A stretch of DNA of 20,890 bases from Methanomassiliicoccaceae archaeon (GCA_009784745.1 WQXR01000007.1:1-20890); one strand, 5' to 3'. Positions 6,524 through 14,109 are shown, counted from the first letter of the stretch. Translations and numbers: made by a program. Notes: generated by a model from the letters alone, not told the origin.

Positions 6524-7828
6524 TCACGGCGACAATCTGCTCAGATCTCTCGGGAACAGTATCGCTTCGCGTACGTTCGGAAGATCCAACATCTTCACAA
6601 GCATCCTTTCTATTCCGATGCCCCACCCTCCGTGCGGAGGCATCCCGTACCTGAACGCATCCAAATAAGAAGCGAAGTTGTCGGGATCCAAACCCTTTTT
6701 CTTCATCCTTTCGACGAGTTTTTCGTAACGGTGTTCCCTCTGACCGCCTGAAGATATCTCCTGTCCTTTGAAATCCAGGTCAAATGAGAATGAATATGAT
6801 GTTCCTTCTTTTTCCATTATGTAGAACGGTTTCTCAACTTCCGGATACTCCGATATCCAATAGAGCTCGTATCCTTTCTTTGACATCAGATCGCCTATAA
6901 GTTTTTCACCTTCCGTACCGAGGTCGTCACCTTCCTTAAGATGCATCCCTTCCGACGCAAGCATTCTCAGGCATTCCGAGTATGTAAGAACGGGATACGG
7001 AATTTCCGGAACGTTGATATCTTTTCCGAGTATCGATAATTGTTCCTTTCCTTTTTCTTTTAACCCGATCAGAAGTTTGTTGACGATATTCTCTATCATG
7101 TTCATAACGTCTGATTGCGATGATATCCACGACATCTCACCGTCAAAGGATACGAACTCAGTTACGTGACGATTCGTGTTAGAATGTTCCGCACGGAACG
7201 CAGGCGCTATCTCGTAAACGCGGTCAAGACCGGTGGACATCAACATTTGCTTGTATAATTGAGGGCTCTGAGCAAGGTACGCCTGCTTTCCGAAGTAATC
7301 CACCTTAAAGAGCGAAGCACCGCCTTCGGCACCGGAGTCAACGATCTTAGGCGTGAAAACGTTAACGAATCCGTTCGCAGTCATAATTTCATTCAGAAGT
7401 CCGGTCATTATTGACTTCAATTCAAAAACAGCTCTTATCTCCGGTTTCCGAAGATCCATGAACCTGTTGTTCAGCCTTGTATCCATCTCAACGTTAACTT
7501 TATCGATGACACCCATCGGCAACGGTACAAAAGCGTCAGAGTATGATTCAAATGATGACGGTATCACTTCCAATCCCAATTCCGTTTGGTTGCTTGCTTT
7601 CACCTCACCGGTTATTGAGATCACTGATTCACGGGAAAGTGTTGTAAGCGAATCAAATAACTCAGGTTCTATCTTCTTTTTCGGCATCGTTACCTGTATC
7701 GTTCCGAAACGATCCCTCAGGATAAGGAATGAAATTCCGCCTAGGTTGCGTATATCCTGTACCCATCCTTTTATCGTTACGGTCGTATCGCTTACCGAAA
7801 TGCTCTTTGAATCTCTTAATGCGTTCAT
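6524..7828 (-). CDS. aspS: Aspartyl-tRNA synthetase, archaeal type
   Basis: This class II synthetase charges tRNA-Asp. The N-terminal OB-fold anticodon-binding domain spans about residues 14-100 (KGWVQDIRNLGGISFLILRD). Class II motif 1 includes DTRLNNRFMDLRKPE, motif 2 is in YEIAPAFRAEHSNTNRHVTEF, and motif 3 is GIGIERMLVKMLDLPN near the C-terminus, which ends in the family's FPRD. Length is 434 residues from the ATG at 7828, as in Thermococcus. An ATG six codons upstream (7846) is open, but the TATA-like box is centred only 15 bases before it and 33 before 7828, so the upstream ATG would lie outside the transcript. Whether it also charges tRNA-Asn cannot be settled here. Confidence 0.95.
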   Translation of the reverse strand: MNALRDSKSISVSDTTVTIKGWVQDIRNLGGISFLILRDRFGTIQVTMPKKKIEPELFDSLTTLSRESVISITGEVKASNQTELGLEVIPSSFESYSDAFVPLPMGVIDKVNVEMDTRLNNRFMDLRKPEIRAVFELKSIMTGLLNEIMTANGFVNVFTPKIVDSGAEGGASLFKVDYFGKQAYLAQSPQLYKQMLMSTGLDRVYEIAPAFRAEHSNTNRHVTEFVSFDGEMSWISSQSDVMNMIENIVNKLLIGLKEKGKEQLSILGKDINVPEIPYPVLTYSECLRMLASEGMHLKEGDDLGTEGEKLIGDLMSKKGYELYWISEYPEVEKPFYIMEKEGTSYSFSFDLDFKGQEISSGGQREHRYEKLVERMKKKGLDPDNFASYLDAFRYGMPPHGGWGIGIERMLVKMLDLPNVREAILFPRDLSRLSP

Positions 7829-7852
7829 GCTAACGTTAACGGTCATCGCAGT

Positions 7853-7869
7853 TCAGGATAAATACCTGA
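7853..7869 (-). promoter_or_regulatory. aspS TATA box inside a palindrome
   Basis: The minus-strand box TATTTAT (7858-7864) is flanked by perfect 5-bp inverted arms, TCAGG and CCTGA. A dimeric regulator bound here would block TBP; this is inference from the symmetry. Confidence 0.4.
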
Positions 7870-7921
7870 CGCGTACGCATCGTTAACAACGCCGTAAAAA
7901 CGAAACGCACGAGCAAAGTTA

Positions 7922-7966
7922 TTTTTAAGTATTGCGTGTTAGGTGTGCAGTATTTAACAAGGTGAG
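7922..7966 (+). promoter_or_regulatory. Promoter and SD of fbp-tpiA
   Basis: A TATA-like TTTTTAAGTAT at about 7922-7932 predicts transcription from about 7952. AGGTGA (7960-7965) then lies eight bases before the ATG at 7974, a good Shine-Dalgarno sequence, and decides this start over the in-frame upstream codon at 7932. Confidence 0.5.
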
Positions 7967-7973
7967 TAAAATC

Positions 7974-9113
7974 ATGTCGGAGAAGGTCACAGTTTCGGTC
8001 ATAAAGGCGGATGTCGGTTCGGTGGTAGGTCACTCGAGGCCGCATCCGGCAATGATGAGCAAATGCGGGGAGATGCTTGCGGACGGCGTTAAGCAGGGAA
8101 CCATTGAGGATTATTACGTCACTCGCGTTGGTGATGATATCAATCTCATAATGACGCATCGTAAAGGCGAGAACAACAAGGATGTTCACGGACTTGCGTG
8201 GAATGCGTTCATGGAAGCAACGAAACTTGCGAAGAAGATGAAACTTTACGCAGCAGGACAGGATCTTCTGACAGATGCGTTCAGCGGTAACGTGAAAGGA
8301 GCAGGACCGGGGTCCGCGGAAATGGAATTTGTAGAACGAGGATCTGAGCCGTTACTGTTCTTCATGGCTGACAAAACAGAACCGGCCGCATATTCGTTAC
8401 CGTTATCAAAGATATTCTTAGACCCGTTCACAACCACAGGTCTTGTGATAGACGCAAGAGCAAAGAAAGGATTTGATGTTGAGATCCATGACGTAATAGA
8501 TTCAAAAAGAGTTGTGATGTCCTCTCCTGAAGAAACATTAAGCATTTTGAGCCTTTTGGGCGATACTACGAGATATGCGATCAAAAGGATAAACAGCAGA
8601 GCAGGCATCGGCCCTGCGGCTGTTGTCAGTACGGATAAGCTGAACATGACCGCCGGTAAGTATGTAGGCAAGGACGATCCGGTATGCATATGCAGGTCGC
8701 AAAGCGGTCTTCCGGCCGTTGGTGAATTTTTACAGCCGTACATGACGCCGATGATCGTCGCCGGATGGATGAGAGGTTCTCATCACGGCGCTCTATATCC
8801 GTGCTCCGTTGATAACTCGGACCCAACATACTTTGACGGTCCGCCGAGGATATGCTGCTTAGGATTCCAGCTGAACAACGGACGTTTACAGGGAATAGAG
8901 CCTATGAATTCAAAGACAGGCGTTCACGAACCGATAGACTTCTTCAAAGGGCAGGAATGGGACGATGTTCGTAACGAGTCCGTGAAGATATGCAAGATGA
9001 TAAGACAGCACGGTCCGTTCATGCCGGCGATACTCTCACCGGACGAGATGGAATACACATCCAGACCGGAAGTGCTGAAGGAATTGACCAAGAGGTTCGA
9101 GAAACTTGAATAA
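7974..9113 (+). CDS. fbp: Bifunctional fructose-1,6-bisphosphate aldolase/phosphatase
   Basis: This archaeal enzyme joins dihydroxyacetone phosphate and glyceraldehyde-3-phosphate and then dephosphorylates the product to fructose-6-phosphate, which makes gluconeogenesis one-directional. The 379-residue protein has the family's features: Asp13 and His20 in KADVGSVVGHSRPHP, the acidic metal pair Asp54-Asp55 in RVGDDINLI, and Tyr230 and Lys233 in GKYVGKDDP, corresponding to the reported aldolase tyrosine and Schiff-base lysine. The motifs GWMRGSHHGALYP and TYFDGPPRI are also typical. An SD sequence fixes the start at 7974. It overlaps tpiA by eight bases; the two enzymes work on consecutive steps. 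Confidence 0.96.
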   Translation: MSEKVTVSVIKADVGSVVGHSRPHPAMMSKCGEMLADGVKQGTIEDYYVTRVGDDINLIMTHRKGENNKDVHGLAWNAFMEATKLAKKMKLYAAGQDLLTDAFSGNVKGAGPGSAEMEFVERGSEPLLFFMADKTEPAAYSLPLSKIFLDPFTTTGLVIDARAKKGFDVEIHDVIDSKRVVMSSPEETLSILSLLGDTTRYAIKRINSRAGIGPAAVVSTDKLNMTAGKYVGKDDPVCICRSQSGLPAVGEFLQPYMTPMIVAGWMRGSHHGALYPCSVDNSDPTYFDGPPRICCLGFQLNNGRLQGIEPMNSKTGVHEPIDFFKGQEWDDVRNESVKICKMIRQHGPFMPAILSPDEMEYTSRPEVLKELTKRFEKLE

Positions 9114-9774
9114 ACCTTTTATCGTCGTCAATTTCAAGGCATACAGAGAGGTTGAAGGCTTCTCTGCGTTGGAGATCGCCGATATATGCGAGGAAGTTTC
9201 GAAAGCATCCGGAATTACGATAATTGTCTGCCCTCCGATGGCAGAGTTAAGTTACGTCGCAAAAAGTGTTACCATTCCCGTATTTTCACAAAATGCCGAT
9301 CCGTACGAATCCGGTGCGTTCACGGGATGGGTGACGCCGTCGATGATAAAAGCATCGGAGGCTTCGGGAACGCTGATAAATCACGCAGAGCACAAACAAC
9401 CAACGGCCTCAATTGCAAGAACAGTTGAATTGTGCGATATCGTTGACATAACATCGATCGTATGCGCTGATACGGTGAGATCCGCGACAGAAATTGCATC
9501 TTTCCATCCTGATATGATAGCCGTTGAACCGCCGGAACTCATCGGCGGTAATGTTTCTGTGACTGACGCAGATCCCAAGATAGTTGAAAATACGGTAAAT
9601 TCCGTCAAAAACGTCAGCAGGTTCATATCAGTTCTTTGCGGCGCAGGCGTCAAAACGGGAACGGACGTCAAAAAAGCATTGGAATTGGGCGCGGACGGTG
9701 TCCTTTTAGCATCCGGCGTGGTAAAGTCAAAGGATCCGAAGGCGTCGCTGCTTGACCTTATAAAGTACCTCTGA
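9106..9774 (+). CDS. tpiA: Triosephosphate isomerase, archaeal type
   Basis: Interconverts dihydroxyacetone phosphate and glyceraldehyde-3-phosphate, supplying both substrates of the enzyme encoded just upstream. At 222 residues it is the short archaeal form. Catalytic residues are visible: Lys11 in VNFKAY, His93 in LINHAEHK and Glu141 in AVEPPELIGG. The phosphate-binding C-terminal motifs LCGAGVKTG and GADGVLLASGVVK are present. The start is TTG at 9106, inside the last codons of fbp, giving an 8-base overlap with AGAGGT ahead of it; the protein then begins NKPFIVVNFKA, as homologues do. Translational coupling with fbp is likely. Confidence 0.96.
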   Translation: MNKPFIVVNFKAYREVEGFSALEIADICEEVSKASGITIIVCPPMAELSYVAKSVTIPVFSQNADPYESGAFTGWVTPSMIKASEASGTLINHAEHKQPTASIARTVELCDIVDITSIVCADTVRSATEIASFHPDMIAVEPPELIGGNVSVTDADPKIVENTVNSVKNVSRFISVLCGAGVKTGTDVKKALELGADGVLLASGVVKSKDPKASLLDLIKYL

Positions 9775-9809
9775 CCGTCGTTGCGGTTATACTACATGTA
9801 GCATCATGG

Positions 9810-9816
9810 TATTATA
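9810..9816 (+). promoter_or_regulatory. TATA-like box for the structured RNA
   Basis: TATTATA is centred about 26 bases before 9839, just ahead of the first helix of the putative RNA (9841). An A+T-rich AATTAAAA at about 9828-9835 is too close to serve the same start. Confidence 0.5.
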
Positions 9817-9917
9817 TTCCGAATGAGAATTAAAAGGAAACACCGGAAAGGAGAGTTCGGGTTCCCCCTACTTTACTAACCGGGGACCCGGATCCGTTCC
9901 GGTGGGAGGTGATGTAC

Positions 9918-10007
9918 ATGAACACACATTCTTACCGGTGTATCCGGATAAGGATAGTCGTTGTCCTTAGGGATATCATGGTCATTATTGACCTCGAGGT
10001 TCCGTAA
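9918..10007 (+). CDS. Possible 29-residue peptide within the structured RNA
   Basis: The frame starts at ATG 9918, eight bases after GGAGG (9905-9909) in a perfect GGAGGTGAT Shine-Dalgarno sequence; an in-frame ATG also lies at 9912. The peptide begins MNTHSYRCIRIRIVVV, continues with a hydrophobic stretch containing DIMVIIDLEV, and ends at TAA 10005-10007. I recognise no relative. It could be a leader peptide, a small hydrophobic toxin-like peptide, or an accident inside an RNA whose GGAGGTGAT has another purpose. The helix at 9841-9904 ends exactly where the Shine-Dalgarno sequence begins, so leader folding could control access. Codon usage is too short to judge. Confidence 0.3.
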   Translation: MNTHSYRCIRIRIVVVLRDIMVIIDLEVP

Positions 10008-10039
10008 ACGCGGCTAACGTCTGATCCCCGTAAGGAACT

Positions 10040-10055
10040 CGGCCCTTCGGGGCCG
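10040..10055 (+). terminator. UUCG stem-loop terminator
   Basis: CGGCCC-TTCG-GGGCCG forms a perfect 6-bp GC stem with a UUCG tetraloop, followed by pyrimidine-rich sequence (ACGTTCTTCTCATCTCTCT). It marks the probable 3' end of the structured RNA. Confidence 0.55.
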
Positions 10056-10085
10056 TCATATACGTTCTTCTCATCTCTCTGAATG

Positions 10086-10182
10086 TATAAAAACATGTAT
10101 GTTTCAATGCTGCCAGTTAACGCCGATAACGGAATTGTATACTACATGTAGCGTACACAATTCAAAAAGGGCACGACCTTTT
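10086..10182 (+). promoter_or_regulatory. Promoter and leader of the lamin-tail/PLD gene
   Basis: TATAAAAA (10086-10093) predicts transcription from about 10115 and a leader of about 75 bases. It overlaps an inverted repeat, AAACAT-GT-ATGTTT (10091-10104). The leader contains the second 15-bp repeat (10138-10152) and a hairpin AAAAGG-GCACGA-CCTTTT (10165-10182) nine bases before the ATG. There is no Shine-Dalgarno sequence. TATACTA within the repeat is a second possible TATA box. Confidence 0.4.
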
Positions 10183-10190
10183 CTTCAGTA

Positions 10191-12161
10191 ATGAAAAGAA
10201 CAGTTATCGCAATATTCATAGTTGCTTTGCTCACAGCGGTTCCGTTATTCTCCGAATATGCGGACGCAGCGGATGAAAATGTTTGGTTATATGAGATAAT
10301 GCCTGCCGGTTCCTTCGAAGCGGTGACGTTATACAACGCAGGCACTTCAAAAATAAATCTGAAAGATCATTATCTGGATGACGGCGAAGGCACGGTCAGG
10401 TTCACCGCAGACATTTTTGTTCAATCAAAACAATTCATAACGATAGCAAGCGCCGTACCTGAGGTATGGTTCACCGATCATAACGTTTACGTGCACGGAA
10501 CGCACGGAATTGTTGCGAAGTCGTTCATTCTGGCGGATAACGGCGACGAGGTGATGCTGAGAAAAGTATCCGATAAGAAAATAATCGACACATTCGTCTA
10601 CGGTAACGGAGATACGAGCACAGAAGGGTGGAAAGGGCCCGCGTTCAGCAAGATATCAGCAGGCAAGATGGCCGTAAGATGTTCCGCGTTCGATACGGAC
10701 ACAGCGAACGACTGGAAATTATCCGTTGCCGGAAGAACGAGTGAGAAGATAAGTTCATCGGGAATGTTCGACGCAACAGTAACGCCTTTTGTATTTCCCG
10801 ATTCCAAAGGGGATCCGTTGTTCGCTGCGCTGGAGAAGGCTTCCGATGAGGTCATGATATCTTTGTATCTGTTCGACCATCGGGAAATTGTATCATTACT
10901 GATGCTTCTTCTCGAAAGGGGCGTTTCTGTAAAAATATTACTGGAAGGTTCTCCGGTCGGAGGTGTCCCCGACACAGAGATAAGATACATGACCGCGCTT
11001 TACGAGAAAGGTGCGGACGTTCATATAATAAAAGGCAACGGCGTCTACAAACGTTACGACCTTGTTCATAACAAATACGCCGTCATCGATTCTGAAACGG
11101 TGATCGTGACATCAGAGAATTGGAGAGAGGGTTCGTTCAACGGCAACAGAGGGTGGGGCGCAGTGATAGAAGGGAAGGAGCACGCTCAATATGTTCGCGG
11201 CATATTCATACAAGACTGCGATCCGTTACGGTATGACATATATGATCTTAAGCAATTATATCCGAGCGCTGCACCCATAACATTACCGAAATATAAAGAA
11301 AAACATATATCTGGCTATTCATCTTTTTATGCATCTGTTAAACCGATCCTGAGTCCTGATTTCTCATTGGAATATCTTAAAAGGGAGATGCTGAACGCAT
11401 CATACAGGATATACTCGGAACAGATGAGCATACAGTACGCGTGGACATATACAACAGCACAATCGCCGTTATCGTGGTCATCAGCCGCCGCCGAAAAAGG
11501 TGCTGACGTAAGGATGCTGTTAGATGTTACGTTTGATGCGGATGACGGAGGCGTGAACAATTACACAACAGTATGGCTTATGAATGACATGGACGGCATT
11601 CAGGCGAGAGTGATCAACGGAGGAGATAATTTTTCGCTGACGCATAATAAAGGTGTGATAATCGACGATACAGTATGGATATCGTCGATAAACTGGACGG
11701 ATGCGGCGTTCAATAACAACAGAGAATTTGCGGTACGTATACGATCAGAGGAGGTCGCAGATTATTATGCAAATTATTTTATGACCGACTGGGGTGACGA
11801 TCCGATGATCGAATTGAACGTTACCGTGAAAGGGAACACATCCGGCGATGCAATGATATTTGATGCATCATTCAGTTCATTTCCCAAAGGAACGGCGTTC
11901 GAATGGGATCTTGATGGTGACGGATACTTTGAGCGAAGCGGCGTGAAGATAGCCGCTGTGCTTCCCGAAGGGATGCACGATTGTGTGTTGGCCGCAACAG
12001 ATACGTCAGGCAATCGATATGTATACGAATTTTCCGTTACCGTTTATGCAAAAGAAGAAAGAACGTCGTTCTCGGAACCATATATTAAATACGCTCCGAT
12101 ACTTGTGATATTGTTGTCGATACTTGCTATAACGGTATTTGTGAGGAGGAGCAGAGGATGA
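10191..12161 (+). CDS. Exported lamin-tail/phospholipase D-like membrane-anchored protein
   Basis: This 656-residue protein has a signal peptide (residues 1-27, cut near ADA) and a lamin-tail domain (about 30-185, starting VWLYEIMPAGSFEAVTLYN). Two phospholipase D-type catalytic modules follow, with motifs HNKYAVID (His293, Lys295, Asp300) and HNKGVIID (His485, Lys487, Asp492). A PKD-like beta-sandwich (about 545-618, FEWDLDGDGYF) and a C-terminal membrane helix (632-650) with Arg-rich end complete it. It is thus anchored with its catalytic part outside the cell. PLD-fold enzymes cleave phosphodiesters in lipids or nucleic acids; both active-site halves look intact, but the substrate is unknown. 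Its stop overlaps the acetyltransferase start by four bases. Confidence 0.85.
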   Translation: MKRTVIAIFIVALLTAVPLFSEYADAADENVWLYEIMPAGSFEAVTLYNAGTSKINLKDHYLDDGEGTVRFTADIFVQSKQFITIASAVPEVWFTDHNVYVHGTHGIVAKSFILADNGDEVMLRKVSDKKIIDTFVYGNGDTSTEGWKGPAFSKISAGKMAVRCSAFDTDTANDWKLSVAGRTSEKISSSGMFDATVTPFVFPDSKGDPLFAALEKASDEVMISLYLFDHREIVSLLMLLLERGVSVKILLEGSPVGGVPDTEIRYMTALYEKGADVHIIKGNGVYKRYDLVHNKYAVIDSETVIVTSENWREGSFNGNRGWGAVIEGKEHAQYVRGIFIQDCDPLRYDIYDLKQLYPSAAPITLPKYKEKHISGYSSFYASVKPILSPDFSLEYLKREMLNASYRIYSEQMSIQYAWTYTTAQSPLSWSSAAAEKGADVRMLLDVTFDADDGGVNNYTTVWLMNDMDGIQARVINGGDNFSLTHNKGVIIDDTVWISSINWTDAAFNNNREFAVRIRSEEVADYYANYFMTDWGDDPMIELNVTVKGNTSGDAMIFDASFSSFPKGTAFEWDLDGDGYFERSGVKIAAVLPEGMHDCVLAATDTSGNRYVYEFSVTVYAKEERTSFSEPYIKYAPILVILLSILAITVFVRRSRG

Positions 12162-12598
12162 TCGTACGCGCATACGAGGAAAGGGATTCCGATCGGCTGT
12201 ATGAGATATTATCATCTTCGCTCGATCAATCGTACAAACCGGAGATGTTCACTTATTTTCATTTACAATGGCCTCGCGGACAATTGGTGGTGTGTGATTT
12301 CTCCGGCAGACCGATAGGTTTTCTGTGCGCTTCGAAAATTGATGAAAGACACGCGAAGATAATGTTATTTGCCGTTGACAAGGATTACAGATCGATGGGA
12401 TTAGGTTCAAAATTACTGATAGCGTTGAGACAGGCAGCGATAATGAGCGGAATGGATCACATATCGTTGGAAGTTCGCCCGTCGAACATGCGGGCGATCA
12501 ACTTTTACAAACGGCACGGTTTCGTTGCAACTGAGATATTGAAACAATACTACACAGACGGTGACGATGCCGTGAGTATGCATCTGATCATCAATTGA
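12158..12598 (+). CDS. rimI: RimI/Ard1-like GNAT N-acetyltransferase
   Basis: A 146-residue single-domain GNAT protein that transfers acetyl from acetyl-CoA. The CoA-binding motif A is DKDYRSMGLGSKLL (about 74-87, Arg78-x-x-Gly81-x-Gly83). Then come LEVRPSNMRAINFYKRHGF, typical of the RimI/Ard1 group that acetylates protein N-termini, and the closing YYTDGDDAVSMHL, also typical. In archaea such enzymes act broadly on nascent proteins, so the substrate cannot be specified. The start ATG overlaps the stop of the PLD gene as ATGA, implying coupled translation, though a functional link is not obvious. Its 3' end overlaps the convergent AAA+ gene by eight bases. Confidence 0.85.
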   Translation: MIVRAYEERDSDRLYEILSSSLDQSYKPEMFTYFHLQWPRGQLVVCDFSGRPIGFLCASKIDERHAKIMLFAVDKDYRSMGLGSKLLIALRQAAIMSGMDHISLEVRPSNMRAINFYKRHGFVATEILKQYYTDGDDAVSMHLIIN

Positions 12599-14108
12599 AC
12601 ATCTGGTCGCCTATGTGCTCATTATGCATATAATACGGAGATTTTTCTTTCTGCGACTCGGAAACATCCTTGGAAAGGCCCTTCATGTACGAACCGTACT
12701 TGTCCTTGATCTGCTCTTCCGCCGGCCTCGAACGCTTTATTGCTCTCTTTATGTGATCCGTATCGATGAGTTTTGCGCCTTCCATCTTCGCTATATCTCC
12801 GGCCGCTCTTATCAGGCCGCCCAGTTCCCTTAACCGTAACGTCAGTCCCGACGGGTGATTGTCCGCTTTTGCGCGTGATTTTCCTTCATCGATTATCATT
12901 TCCACTGCTGCAATGGTCGCATGCGGTATCCGACCGTCCATCTGAATTTCCTGAGCAACGAATTGCGCATATTTTGCACGATTGTTAGGGGTATCAGGCA
13001 TTGACGTATCTATGAGAACTTCGTAACCGCCGCCGATTATCCTCGATCTGAGCGGTGACAGGATGTTCTCAAGGTCTTGTATGTTGCACGCCGCCACCAA
13101 TATGAAATCACACGGAACACTGTCTACTTTCACACTTGCGCCTGCGCTCTGAGGGTTCCTTCCCGCTATAGGGAATTTATGGTCCTGCATCGCAGTGAGG
13201 ATGAATCTCTGGAGATTGCCGAGATGTGATATCTCGTCGATGAACAGAACGCCCTCGTGCGCCTCATGGATGGAACCTGATACAACTCTCTCGTATGCCG
13301 GCGTTCCTAAGTTATTATGACCGCCGTAAGGATCGTGTCTCACATCGCCTAACAATTCCGTTTCCGACGCACCGGTGGCGAGAACGAACGGATTGCGATC
13401 CAATTTGACCAACACTTTCTGATTTGACGTTTTGTCAAGTTCATGCCTTTTTTCAAGCGTTTCCTGATCGAGCATTCGTATCTTATCGCCTGCTCTCTCA
13501 AAGACCACCGTCTCATCGGTACCGTCAGAGTTCTTGCGTGATGTTGTTACCTTTTCCTTTCCGAAAGAGACCTGCGGCATTGCAGTCTCCAACATGCTGC
13601 CTATGAGATCACCGAACGGATTCGTTGTTCCGCCCACTTCCATTTTCGATTGGCTGCAGTGCGGGCATGTTCTTTCCGTGTATGCTGAATATTTATGACA
13701 TTTTCTGCAAAGGTAGCCTAAACGTTCCGCCACGCTCGGCGGTGCCTTCTCTGGAGAAAGCAGTTCTCCCATTGCGCCTGCTCTTGAGATGTTCTCCTCA
13801 AGTATGTACGATTCTTCGACAACTTCCAGCAACGGACGTTCCGGATTTTCCGGATTATTTACGATACGTACCTCATGCATCGGCTTCGGCAGATGTAACG
13901 ATATGGCTTGCGCTATCATCGATTTTCCTGTTCCAGGGGGGCCTACGAGTAAGAGATGGCGGCGCTGCGTCGCAGCGACCTTTGCCAATTCTATCGCTTC
14001 CTCCTGTCCGAGTACACGGTCAAGCGGATCCGCGGGTATTGCGATCTCTGCGGTACTTTTCAGACCTTCGAGATCCTCCCAGACCTTGATCTCTTTCTTT
14101 GCTTTCAT
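12591..14108 (-). CDS. LonB-like AAA+ ATPase with zinc ribbon and no protease domain
   Basis: A 505-residue AAA+ protein closely resembling the ATPase half of archaeal LonB: DRVLGQEEAIELAKVAATQRRH (30-51), Walker A GPPGTGKS (56-63), GDVRHDPYGG (254-263), Walker B VLFIDEI (287-293), LRSRI (353-357) and LRLRELGGLIRAAGDIA (424-440). Two features differ. Where membrane LonB has its transmembrane insertion there is a Cys4 zinc ribbon (Cys134, 137, 148, 151), and the protein ends about 35 residues after the AAA+ lid, so the Ser-Lys peptidase is absent. It is probably a cytosolic remodelling ATPase without proteolysis. It begins one base after the dnaG stop, so the two are co-transcribed. Confidence 0.85.
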   Translation of the reverse strand: MKAKKEIKVWEDLEGLKSTAEIAIPADPLDRVLGQEEAIELAKVAATQRRHLLLVGPPGTGKSMIAQAISLHLPKPMHEVRIVNNPENPERPLLEVVEESYILEENISRAGAMGELLSPEKAPPSVAERLGYLCRKCHKYSAYTERTCPHCSQSKMEVGGTTNPFGDLIGSMLETAMPQVSFGKEKVTTSRKNSDGTDETVVFERAGDKIRMLDQETLEKRHELDKTSNQKVLVKLDRNPFVLATGASETELLGDVRHDPYGGHNNLGTPAYERVVSGSIHEAHEGVLFIDEISHLGNLQRFILTAMQDHKFPIAGRNPQSAGASVKVDSVPCDFILVAACNIQDLENILSPLRSRIIGGGYEVLIDTSMPDTPNNRAKYAQFVAQEIQMDGRIPHATIAAVEMIIDEGKSRAKADNHPSGLTLRLRELGGLIRAAGDIAKMEGAKLIDTDHIKRAIKRSRPAEEQIKDKYGSYMKGLSKDVSESQKEKSPYYMHNEHIGDQMFN

Positions 14109-14109
14109 G

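Larger units (their letters stand above)
9839..10060 (+). ncRNA. Putative structured RNA of about 220 nt, family unassigned
   Basis: A TATA box, a chain of helices and a UUCG terminator define a transcript of about 220 nt. CACCGGAA (9841-9848) pairs with TTCCGGTG (9897-9904), enclosing GGGT-CCCC (9859-9867, one bulge) with GGGGACCC (9882-9889). Then come hairpins CCGG/CCGG (9935-9947), AAGGAT/GTCCTT (9950-9968) and GGTCA-TTAT-TGACC (9980-9993), and a longer stem GAGGTTCC/GGAACTC (9996-10040, one bulge). I looked for the SRP RNA helix 8 motif, RNase P conserved regions and fluoride or TPP riboswitch motifs and found none. Directly after the first helix is GGAGGTGAT, a full match to the archaeal 16S 3' end, ahead of a 29-codon ORF, so this may be a structured mRNA and not a pure ncRNA. 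Confidence 0.55.
9788..10152. repeat. 15-bp direct repeats bracketing a structured-RNA region
   Basis: TATACTACATGTAGC occurs identically at 9788-9802 and 10138-10152. Each copy contains the 10-bp palindrome CTACATGTAG. The starts are 350 bases apart and enclose the putative RNA gene at 9839-10060 and its promoter. I did not notice further copies in the window. They may be ends or target duplications of an inserted element, or two operators for one regulator. Confidence 0.7.

Noticed and set aside
7932..7973. Upstream start for the FBP aldolase/phosphatase
   Set aside because: It lies before the predicted transcription start, and the SD sequence and homology both point to 7974.
9839..10060. 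SRP RNA or RNase P RNA
   Set aside because: The SRP helix 8 asymmetric loop (GGAAG...AGCAG type) and RNase P conserved regions (GAGGAAAGTCC, ACAGAAA) are absent on both strands, and the length is short for both.
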